This document shows, piece by piece, positions 1-5,769 of a DNA stretch of 5,860 bases. A program made the translations under genes and the position numbers. The first letter of the stretch is position 1, and every line of letters starts with the position of its first letter. The notes under the pieces were generated by a model, which did not search any database, had not been told where the DNA came from, and saw only the letters and a list, made by a program, of their open reading frames with translations. Location of the stretch: assembly GCA_934589145.1 (NCBI GenBank), contig CAKTNW010000070.1, forward strand, positions 1 to 5,860, read 5' to 3'. Source of the DNA: an uncultured Oscillospiraceae bacterium. GTDB lineage: Bacteria > Bacillota > Clostridia > Oscillospirales > Oscillospiraceae.

Positions 1-747
1 AACGCGGGTCACGAGTATCCGGCCATCATGCGCCGCGGCGGCTCCTTCGAGCTGTTCAGGGATAAGCACGGCTTCGTGCTGGCCGGCATGGAGGGCGCCC
101 GATACCGGGAATACGAGCTGGAGCTGAACGCGGGAGACCGTCTGGTGGTCTACACGGACGGCGTGCCGGAGGCCACGAATGCCTCCAACACGCTTTACGG
201 GACTGACCGGATGCTTTGTGCGCTGAACGCCGCCGAGGGCGGCTCGTGCCGTCAGCTGCTAGAGGCTCTGCACCGCGATGTGGACGAGTTCGCGGGCGGC
301 GCGGACCAGTTTGACGATATCACCATGCTCTGCATCGAGATGAAGTCGTCGGGCATGAAAAAGATCCGTCTTGTGCCGACGCTGGAGCAGTTGCCGCAGG
401 CCACCGACTTTTTTGAGGGCATTCTCGCCGAGGCAGGAGCCTCCATGAAGGCGATCGCTCAGGTCAATGTGGCGGTGGACGAGATCTTCTCCAACATCGC
501 CCGCTACAGCGGCGCGACCGGCGTCGTGCTGGGCTGCTCACTGAAGGACGGCAAGGCGACGCTTCGCTTTTCCGACAATGGACGGCCCTATGACCCCACT
601 GAAAAGCCCGACCCGGATACAACGCAGTCGGCGGAGGAGCGGGAGGTCGGCGGCCTCGGCATCTTCATGGTGAAGAAGCTCATGGACGAGGTGACCTATG
701 AATACGCGGACGGGTCGAACATCCTGACGCTCGTGAAGAGCCTTTGA
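1..747 (+). CDS. SpoIIE/RsbU-type PP2C phosphatase fused to RsbW-type anti-sigma kinase domain (5' truncated)
   Basis: Frame 1 is open from the first base, so the 248 visible residues are the C-terminal part of a longer protein. Fragment residues 1-4 (NAGH) are the NAGH(P) motif of SpoIIE/RsbU phosphatases. Asp53 in 'VVYTDGVPEA' and Asp105-Asp106 in 'FDDITML' match the metal-binding acidic residues of the PP2C fold. From about residue 120 a second domain resembles RsbW/SpoIIAB GHKL kinases: an N-box around Glu161 and Asn165 (AVDEIFSNIARYS), a G1-like box at 192-199 (DNGRPYDP) and a G2-like box near 217-221 (GGLGI). In these families the phosphatase reactivates a STAS anti-anti-sigma factor by removing Ser/Thr phosphate, and the kinase phosphorylates it and binds sigma. 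Having both on one chain suggests a self-contained partner switch, which is inference. The sensor input would lie in the missing N-terminus. A small gene follows 70 bases downstream. The family call is firm; the physiological target is unknown. Confidence 0.9.
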   Translation, partial: NAGHEYPAIMRRGGSFELFRDKHGFVLAGMEGARYREYELELNAGDRLVVYTDGVPEATNASNTLYGTDRMLCALNAAEGGSCRQLLEALHRDVDEFAGGADQFDDITMLCIEMKSSGMKKIRLVPTLEQLPQATDFFEGILAEAGASMKAIAQVNVAVDEIFSNIARYSGATGVVLGCSLKDGKATLRFSDNGRPYDPTEKPDPDTTQSAEEREVGGLGIFMVKKLMDEVTYEYADGSNILTLVKSL

Positions 748-805
748 CCGATCGTACCGGGTCGCCTCCCGTCCCGCAGCGGAGCATTTCCGGAAGAGTT
801 TTGAC

Positions 806-813
806 AGAGGAAA
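806..813 (+). promoter_or_regulatory. Ribosome binding site of the small ORF
   Basis: The purine run AGAGGAAA ends four bases before the ATG at 818. It supports that ATG as the start of the 71-residue protein and argues that the ORF is translated. Confidence 0.6.
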
Positions 814-817
814 CACG

Positions 818-1033
818 ATGAGCAAATACGATGCACTATGGGAATCCATACGCGAAAGGGGTCAGCCGCGGCTGACCCTGTCTTTTGATGCGGTGGAGGA
901 ACTTGCCGGCGTGCCGCTCGACCACTCCTTTCTGAGCTGCAAAAAGGAGCTGACGGCATACGGCTATGCGGTCGGCAGGATCTCCATGAAAAACAGGACC
1001 GTGCTTTTCATCAAGTCGGAAGAAGTCCCATGA
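818..1033 (+). CDS. Small conserved-type protein of unknown function (71 aa, DUF7662-like)
   Basis: This is a 71-residue soluble protein with no signal peptide and no membrane segment. It begins MSKYDALWESIRE, continues with a 'LTLSFDAVEELAG' helix-like stretch and 'PLDHSF', and ends in a basic, beta-rich tail (YAVGRISMKNRTVLFIKS). The N-terminal 'SKYD.LW' followed by 'L(T/S)F..(V/I)E...G.PL' recalls short bacterial proteins grouped as DUF7662. That match is from memory and was not searched. The length is compatible with a complete single-domain protein, possibly a small winged-helix or nucleic-acid-binding fold, but no catalytic residues stand out. The ATG has a purine-rich ribosome binding site. 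The gene starts 70 bases after the phosphatase-kinase stop with no terminator between them, so cotranscription is likely, and a strong terminator follows 58 bases after its stop. Codons 14-21 lie in a 20-bp perfect palindrome. Confidence 0.75.
   Translation: MSKYDALWESIRERGQPRLTLSFDAVEELAGVPLDHSFLSCKKELTAYGYAVGRISMKNRTVLFIKSEEVP
859..878. repeat. 20-bp perfect palindrome inside the small gene
   Basis: GGGTCAGCCGCGGCTGACCC is identical to its own reverse complement, centred between 868 and 869. It covers codons 14-21 of the 71-residue protein (R-G-Q-P-R-L-T-L), about 40 bases after the start codon. As RNA it could fold into a GC-rich hairpin, and as DNA it could be a dimeric protein-binding site. 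On the plus strand it is followed by TGTCTTTT, which is not a clean U-tract. Confidence 0.7.
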
Positions 1034-1091
1034 AGGCGCGCCCACGAATTCGCCGCGCAGCTCAGCAGGAGCTGAGCCGGCACGAGATACA

Positions 1092-1140
1092 AAGAGGCCC
1101 ATCTGCTTTGGCAGATGGGCCTCTTCTCTTTGTTTTGTCT
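1092..1140 (+). terminator. Rho-independent terminator between convergent genes
   Basis: A perfect 15-bp stem (1092-1106 with 1111-1125, containing GAGGCCCATCTGC) encloses a TTTG loop. It is followed on the plus strand by the T-rich tail CTCTTTGTTTTGTCT. It lies 58 bases after the stop of the small plus-strand gene. It is also about 33 bases past the stop of the minus-strand surface protein, so it could work in both directions. The minus-strand tail (TGTATCTCG) is much poorer in T, so the main direction is plus. Confidence 0.92.
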
Positions 1141-1157
1141 GAGGGAGCGCGTTCCCG

Positions 1158-4100
1158 TTACTTGTTGTACGCTCTATAAAGGAACGTCACGATCTGACCG
1201 CGGGTGCAATCGTTGTCGGAGCCGAACAGGCCGCCGCCGATGCCCTCAGTCACGCCGTTGGCCGCCGCCCAGGCGACCGCGTCCGCGAAGTAGCTGCCGG
1301 TCGGGACGTCGGAGAACTCCGCCGCACTCTCCGCCTTGGCCTTCAGGGCGCGGGCGAGGAACGTCACCGCCTGCGCGCGGGTGCAGGTCGCGTCGGGAGA
1401 GAATGTGCTGGTCGTCGTGCCGGTGGTGATGCCGTTTTCGATGGCCCACGCAACTGCCTTTTCATAATAGCTGCCGGAGACCACGTCGGTCATGGCCGCC
1501 GCAGCGCCCTTCGGCTCGGGAGAGCCGGCGGCGCGCCACAGGAAGGTCACGATCTGGGCGCGGGTGCAGGGCTGCTCGGGAGCGAACAGATTGTTGCCCA
1601 CGCCGTCGGTGATGCCGTTCTTGACCGCCCACTTGACAGCCTCATAGAAGTACGCGTCGTTGGGCACGTCGTAGAAGAAGTTCAGCATGGAGTTGTCCTC
1701 CATGAAGGTCGCCTTGACCTCAACCTTGCCGGCGGGCATGGTGAAGGTGTACTTGCCGTTGCCCTTGTCCTTGAGCGTCAGCTCGTTGCCGTTCTTGTCG
1801 GTGACGGTCAGGGTCTCGAGGACATAGCCGCTGTCGGGCTTGACGGTGACGGTCACGGTGTCGCCCTTGCTGGCGCTCTTCGGGCTGACGGTCACGCTGC
1901 CATTCTCGGTCTTGCTCGGGGTAGAGACGGAGTAGGTCGGGTCGTAGGAGCCGGAAGACCCGGAAGAAGGTCTGGTGACACCATAGGTGCCGTCCGCGTT
2001 CTTGAAGGGGATATAGCCAGCGGCGCAGAGAGCGCTCATGTTGCTGGGGATCGAAGAGAAGCTGCCGCCGGAAATGTTGACGGACTCGCCGGCGGTCGTC
2101 CATTCGGCGACCGCGTTGCTCCTGTAATCGTATGCCTTGACCGTCTGCGCGCCGCTGCCGGACGCCGTGAAGATGCCGCCGGTGATCTCAGCCGTGGGCG
2201 TGCCGCCGGGATAATCGCGGTTGATGATGGAGACCGCCGCGCCGTCCAGAATGGCGTTCTGGCTGCCGGTGGCATTCATGTTATCGCCCGTGGCGGTGAT
2301 GCTGCCGCCGCTCACGACCAGCTTGCCCGCACACAGTTCAATGCCCGTGTGACCGCTGATCGTACCGCCATTGACGGTGACCGTGCCCAGCTCGGGGTGG
2401 TAGATGGCAATGCCATTCGGGGCGCTGATAACTGCGCCGTCGTTGACGGTGATGTCACAGTTATCGACATAGCCGCCATTGTCCTTGCTGCCGTTGCCAG
2501 CGATCGCATAGAAGCCATTTGCCTTGACCGTGCCTTCAACCGTCAGCTTGGAAGTGCCGGAGGTGAAGATGCCATAGGAAGCACCGCCGTCGATGACGAC
2601 ATTGGAAGCAATGGTCAGGTCGCCGCTGCCGACCAGATCGATCGCGCCGCGCTTCGTGCCGTCATACTTGATCGTACCATTCTTGATGGTCACCTTGTTG
2701 TAGACATTCAGCGTAGCATACTGGGGGTTCGTTCCGCTGTAGCTGAGCGTATGACCGTTCAGGTCAAGAACGACCTCAGCACCAACACTGCTCTCGTCAA
2801 GCGACCAGCCGCCAGTTACGTCGTTCAGGAGCTTGATCTGCTTGATGTTGCCACCCTTGATGTTGGTGCTATCCGCCGTCCTCTTCACCGTGTCGTCACC
2901 GAACGTGATCTCATAGAGAGCATCCGCGTTCGCCGTGGCAAAGTAGTTCGAGCCGTTGTTGTCAAGGAAGTAGCCCTCTGGAACAGTCAGCTCGTTGCCG
3001 CTGAACGTGCCGTACAGCATAGCGAAGCCGTTTTTAGTGCTAGAGCCGCAGACCAGAATGGTCCCGTTGTTCACGAGCGCCGCCTCTGCGCGGACGCCCA
3101 GACGTTTTGCGTCCGCCGCGACCGTCAGGGTCACGCCCTCGGCGACCGTCAGGGAAGCGTCCTTGGCGACGTCGAGGTAAACGCCATCCTTGATCTCGAA
3201 ATCTTCGGTCAGCGTATAATCCCTGGCGACGACGATCCACTTGTTCGCGCCGAGGGCGGCAGCCGCCTCTGCGACGGTGGCATAGCTGGCGACCTTCGTG
3301 CCGCTGTAGCCCGTCCAGACCTCAATGGGCTTATACTCCTGCACGCCAAACGTGCCGTCGGCATTGTCCGTCGGCACAAAGCCGGGGGCGCAGTACTCGG
3401 GCAGAACTGCGCTGGTGAACGTGCCGCCGGAGACTTTGATGGTGTCGTCGGTGAAGTCCTTAAACTCCGTCTTCACGCTTTCCAGCGAGCCCAGACCCAC
3501 GGGACCGGTGTATTTGCCGTTTGCGCCCTGAATCGTGATTTTGCCCTTGGGTGCAGGCATTGCCGTGCCGGTTGTATTGTCGGTGGAAACGACCGCAAAG
3601 CCCGTCGTGGCTGCGCCGTTATCGTCCTGCGTGTAGCTGGGTGTTTCGGCCGTTGCCGTCACCGTGCAGTCGGTGAGCGTGAGGTCGGTGTACTTGACCT
3701 CGACCGCCGTGCCGCCCGAAACCGTGCAGCGCGTGAGCGTCACCTGCTGAGCGCCTGCCGCCGCCATGGTAGAGGTCGAGCCGGAAACGTAGATGCCGTT
3801 CGTCGCGCCCGTCGCCGCCGCAGTGATCGCCGAGTCGGTCGCCGTCAGCTTCAGACCGGAATTCGAGCCGTTGTGGTAAATGCCGACGCCCGAGCCGGTG
3901 ATCGTGCTGCTTTCGATGTTGATCGTCGCGTTGTTTGCGAAGTTCGCCAACGCGTAGTTGCCGATGACCGTCGACTTTTTGACCGTGTAGGTCGCATCCG
4001 TGGCCGAGCAGCCGAGACCAACGAGGCCGGCCGCGCTCAGCGTGGCATTCTCCAGCGTAAAGTCTGCGACGGCGCCGATGCCGCGTGCAGAGCCTTTCGT

Positions 4101-5261
4101 GCTCTTATAGGTGCCGTTCTTCATCGTGACCGCGGTACGCGTCAGCAACGAATAGCTGCTGCCGTCATAGCTGTTGGTCAGTGTTTTGCCGCCGAGATCA
4201 AGAGTGATTGCCTTGCCGTTGACATTCTTGATGACGATCTGATCTGCAACCGCCACATCTTGCAGCAGGGTGATGGTGATGGTCTTGGCGCTGTCGCTCA
4301 CATTGGCTGCGGTAATTGCCTCAGCCAAGGTCTTGTAGCCCGTCGTGCCGATCTCTGCCACATACTGATCGGTGGAATACATACCATTGGCATTCTTGAC
4401 CTGCGTATAGCCGTCCGCAAGATAGCTTGCGGAAACCTTCTTGTTGAACGTGCCGCCAGTAACCTCGGTGAAGCTGCTGTCAGAACCAGATGTGCGGATA
4501 GTCCAAGCCGTGCGGTTAGTGCAAAGGTTCTTAAACGTACCACCAGCAATGCTCGTCTTCTTAGCAGTCTTATCTGTATAGATGACCTGAGCATTGCCAT
4601 ACGGCGCGCTCTTATAAGCCTGCGTAAACGTGCCACCGCTGATGGTCAGCTCGCCATAGTTAAAGACCACACCAGTGAAGCCGCTCTTTTTGCCGTAATT
4701 GAGCGTGAAGTCACCGCCAGTGATGGTGAGCTTGGCGTTGGGCTCATTCTTAACGGTATCCAGACCGCCGGAGTAAGTGCCGCTTGTGATGGTCATCGTG
4801 CCCCAGTTGTCGATCATGGAGGAACCGGTGTTGCCTGCGGTGGCGGTCACGCCTTCGAGGGTCGCCGTGCCGTTGTTCTGGATGGTGTAGAAGCTCGTGC
4901 CGCCGACGATGCTGCCGTTCTTCACAGTGGCAGTTGCGCCAGCCACAACGGTCAATGTCGCCTTGCCGGCGTTGGTGTTCGTCAGCGTCTTGCCGCCGAG
5001 GTCGAGGATGATGCTCTTGTTGATGGTCACATCCTCGGTGCGGTCAGCCAGCAGGGTCACGGTGGCATTCCCTGTCGCTGCGTTGATCGCCGCCTGCAGT
5101 GTCTCATACTGCTGCTTGTCGTCAATCTGAGCGACATAAGTCTTCTGCCCGCTGCCTTCTGCCGTGCCTTCTTCTCCCGCCTCGTCCGCCAGGGCGGCGG
5201 TGGGCAGCAAGCTGAACGCGAGACAAAACGTCAGCAAAACGGATAGCAATTTACGTTTCAT
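1158..5261 (-). CDS. Secreted SLH-anchored surface protein with beta-helix repeat modules (1367 aa)
   Basis: A Sec signal peptide (MKRKLLSVLLTFCLAFSLL, likely cut after ALA-25) is followed by a Gly/Thr/Val-rich ectodomain. At least four modules begin near residues 41, 298, 644 and 782. Three of them carry 'LDLGGKTLTN' or the variant 'LDLNGHTLSY', then runs of 'ITGGTF'-type strands. This is the pattern of right-handed parallel beta-helix adhesins. A closing motif, roughly 'GY...KNADGTYGV', occurs near 274-296, 614-641 and 1066-1096. Residues about 1108-1186 resemble the bacterial repeat/InlB-B-like domain (PSKTENGSVTVSP...PAGKVEVKATF). Three SLH domains follow at about 1194-1245, 1254-1306 and 1314-1367. 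SLH domains bind pyruvylated secondary cell-wall polymer, so the protein should sit on the cell surface. The start at 5261 is chosen for its AGGAGG site and signal peptide; an upstream in-frame ATG at 5318 would add 19 residues before the signal. No catalytic motif is evident. Adhesin, glycan-binding or structural roles are possible. Confidence 0.93.
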   Translation of the reverse strand: MKRKLLSVLLTFCLAFSLLPTAALADEAGEEGTAEGSGQKTYVAQIDDKQQYETLQAAINAATGNATVTLLADRTEDVTINKSIILDLGGKTLTNTNAGKATLTVVAGATATVKNGSIVGGTSFYTIQNNGTATLEGVTATAGNTGSSMIDNWGTMTITSGTYSGGLDTVKNEPNAKLTITGGDFTLNYGKKSGFTGVVFNYGELTISGGTFTQAYKSAPYGNAQVIYTDKTAKKTSIAGGTFKNLCTNRTAWTIRTSGSDSSFTEVTGGTFNKKVSASYLADGYTQVKNANGMYSTDQYVAEIGTTGYKTLAEAITAANVSDSAKTITITLLQDVAVADQIVIKNVNGKAITLDLGGKTLTNSYDGSSYSLLTRTAVTMKNGTYKSTKGSARGIGAVADFTLENATLSAAGLVGLGCSATDATYTVKKSTVIGNYALANFANNATINIESSTITGSGVGIYHNGSNSGLKLTATDSAITAAATGATNGIYVSGSTSTMAAAGAQQVTLTRCTVSGGTAVEVKYTDLTLTDCTVTATAETPSYTQDDNGAATTGFAVVSTDNTTGTAMPAPKGKITIQGANGKYTGPVGLGSLESVKTEFKDFTDDTIKVSGGTFTSAVLPEYCAPGFVPTDNADGTFGVQEYKPIEVWTGYSGTKVASYATVAEAAAALGANKWIVVARDYTLTEDFEIKDGVYLDVAKDASLTVAEGVTLTVAADAKRLGVRAEAALVNNGTILVCGSSTKNGFAMLYGTFSGNELTVPEGYFLDNNGSNYFATANADALYEITFGDDTVKRTADSTNIKGGNIKQIKLLNDVTGGWSLDESSVGAEVVLDLNGHTLSYSGTNPQYATLNVYNKVTIKNGTIKYDGTKRGAIDLVGSGDLTIASNVVIDGGASYGIFTSGTSKLTVEGTVKANGFYAIAGNGSKDNGGYVDNCDITVNDGAVISAPNGIAIYHPELGTVTVNGGTISGHTGIELCAGKLVVSGGSITATGDNMNATGSQNAILDGAAVSIINRDYPGGTPTAEITGGIFTASGSGAQTVKAYDYRSNAVAEWTTAGESVNISGGSFSSIPSNMSALCAAGYIPFKNADGTYGVTRPSSGSSGSYDPTYSVSTPSKTENGSVTVSPKSASKGDTVTVTVKPDSGYVLETLTVTDKNGNELTLKDKGNGKYTFTMPAGKVEVKATFMEDNSMLNFFYDVPNDAYFYEAVKWAVKNGITDGVGNNLFAPEQPCTRAQIVTFLWRAAGSPEPKGAAAAMTDVVSGSYYEKAVAWAIENGITTGTTTSTFSPDATCTRAQAVTFLARALKAKAESAAEFSDVPTGSYFADAVAWAAANGVTEGIGGGLFGSDNDCTRGQIVTFLYRAYNK
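1975..5141 (-). repeat. Internal beta-helix modules of the surface protein
   Basis: The coding sequence repeats a design of an opening 'YVA.I....Y.TL.EAI.AA' strand-helix, 'TVTLL.D', 'LDLGGKTL', then serial 'ITGGTF' turns and a closing 'GY...NADGTYGV'. Openings are seen near residues 41 and 298. More diverged ones lie near 644 (SYATVAEAAAAL) and 782 (LYEITFGDDTVKR). DNA conservation is local: 4173-4202 and 4977-5006, which encode LDLGGKTLTN in modules 2 and 1, match at 25 of 30 bases by eye. Elsewhere the similarity is mainly at protein level, so the duplications are old or homogenised only in part. Confidence 0.75.
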
Positions 5262-5268
5262 AAAATGT

Positions 5269-5274
5269 CCTCCT
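5269..5274 (-). promoter_or_regulatory. Strong ribosome binding site that fixes the surface-protein start
   Basis: On the minus strand AGGAGG lies 7 bases before the ATG at 5261. It is a perfect Shine-Dalgarno sequence and places translation at MKRKLL. The earlier in-frame ATGs at 5318 and just upstream of the signal sequence lack a comparable site. Confidence 0.9.
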
Positions 5275-5320
5275 ACCATATACATTCTCCGCAGCTCCCC
5301 GCGGGTCGAGCACAGCACAT

Positions 5321-5340
5321 CTGTTCCCGGTCGGGAACAG
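5321..5340 (-). repeat. Inverted repeat in the surface-gene leader (hairpin B)
   Basis: CTGTTCCCGGTCGGGAACAG has 9-bp arms around two central bases. In the minus-strand transcript it would form an 8-bp stem closed by a GACC tetraloop. It directly abuts the larger palindrome at 5341-5362 and lies about 60 bases before the start codon. It could also be an operator for a dimeric regulator; no known operator is recognised. Confidence 0.75.
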
Positions 5341-5363
5341 AAAAGGGGCCATGGCCCCTTTTT
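5341..5363. terminator. 22-bp perfect palindrome resembling an intrinsic terminator (hairpin A)
   Basis: The arms AAAAGGGGCC and GGCCCCTTTT meet at a central AT, giving a perfect 22-bp palindrome at 5341-5362. Plus-strand reading ends in TTTTT; minus-strand reading ends in TTTTCTGTT. Either direction therefore resembles an intrinsic terminator. It lies inside the predicted leader of the surface-protein gene, only about 10 bases after the inferred transcription start. It could be an attenuator, a 5' mRNA-stabilising hairpin, or a block to plus-strand transcription leaving the gene. The structure is certain; the function is not. Confidence 0.65.
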
Positions 5364-5378
5364 GCACTTTACGGCGAT

Positions 5379-5407
5379 ATCTTAGCGCGCCCGTGTAAAA
5401 AAATCAA
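5379..5407 (-). promoter_or_regulatory. Sigma-A-like promoter of the surface-protein gene
   Basis: On the minus strand TTGATT (5402-5407) and TAAGAT (5379-5384) are separated by exactly 17 bases, with four of six consensus matches in each box. The predicted start near 5372 gives a leader of about 110 bases containing both hairpins. A weaker alternative further upstream pairs TTGACG (5469-5474) with AAAAAT (5446-5451), also at 17 bases. Both are assigned by eye. Confidence 0.5.
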
Positions 5408-5510
5408 CCTTTTTCTCTGTAAGGAAATGACAAATTTCGCGCGACATTTTTTGCAATTCCATGCATTTCGTCAAACCCGCCTTGCCGCTTCGCGTCGCCG
5501 CCGTATTTAC

Positions 5511-5539
5511 TTGGCAAAGCGTCCGCTTTGCGCTATGTT
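5511..5539 (+). promoter_or_regulatory. Possible plus-strand promoter overlapped by repeats
   Basis: TTGGCA (5511-5516) and TATGTT (5534-5539) are spaced by 17 bases. A perfect inverted repeat, GCAAAGC-gtcc-GCTTTGC (5514-5531), overlaps the -35 and spacer. A 9-base direct repeat, AAAGCGTCC, occurs at 5516-5524 and 5540-5548. Together these could be a regulated promoter upstream of the lysine riboswitch, or chance. No gene starts nearby. Confidence 0.3.
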
Positions 5540-5723
5540 AAAGCGTCCTAAAACGGAGGGCGCAGAGCGGCAGAGAGCATAAATATTCCGTTAAGCGGTC
5601 GTCTCGAGCCTTTTTGCGCGCTTTTGCCGCGCATAAATAACCGCGCGAGTAGTAAAATTCTACAAGCCAGCGAGGATTTTCGGCGCAAGATTGTCAAGAA
5701 TTTGAGAACCGCTCCGCGGGGGC

Positions 5724-5752
5724 TTGACATTTGCGCGCCGCCGTAGTATCTT
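5724..5752 (+). promoter_or_regulatory. Strong sigma-A promoter for the riboswitch-controlled gene
   Basis: A perfect -35 box TTGACA (5724-5729), a 17-base spacer and a -10 box TATCTT (5747-5752) predict a start near 5759. That is a little upstream of the lysine riboswitch, as expected for a riboswitch leader. Confidence 0.8.
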
Positions 5753-5769
5753 CACGTCAACAATTGAAT

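Noticed and set aside
801..806. TTGACA as a -35 box before the small gene
   Set aside because: The position 17 bases downstream falls inside the coding sequence with no -10-like hexamer, and the site overlaps the ribosome binding region.
1115..1429. A plus-strand frame of 104 codons
   Set aside because: It begins inside the terminator stem and runs antisense to the SLH domains; the product is an Arg/Pro/Ser-rich shadow.
2349..5246. A 965-codon open frame on the plus strand opposite the surface-protein gene
   Set aside because: The minus-strand frame has a signal peptide, repeats and SLH domains. The plus-strand product is a low-complexity Arg/Ala/Val/Asp-rich string with no domain and no good ribosome binding site. 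It is the usual antisense shadow of a GC-rich repetitive gene.
5262..5318. N-terminal extension of the surface protein to the ATG at 5318
   Set aside because: It would put 19 residues ahead of a complete signal peptide and would bypass the perfect AGGAGG site placed 7 bases before the ATG at 5261.
5321..5340. LexA/SOS-box reading of the GTTCCC...GGGAAC inverted repeat
   Set aside because: The Bacillota LexA box has the opposite arrangement (GAAC then GTTC). Here the arms run GTTC then GAAC, so it does not fit.
5265..5582. A 105-codon plus-strand frame across the leader region
   Set aside because: It runs through both palindromes and the minus-strand promoter, has no ribosome binding site, and has an unremarkable Arg-rich composition.
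5616..5632. GCGCG...CGCGC inverted repeat as a terminator
   Set aside because: The arms are only five bases and no T-run follows; GC-rich runs of this kind recur in the region by composition.
5548..5730. A 60-codon minus-strand frame
   Set aside because: It overlaps the -35 box of the strong plus-strand promoter and shows no ribosome binding site or family feature.
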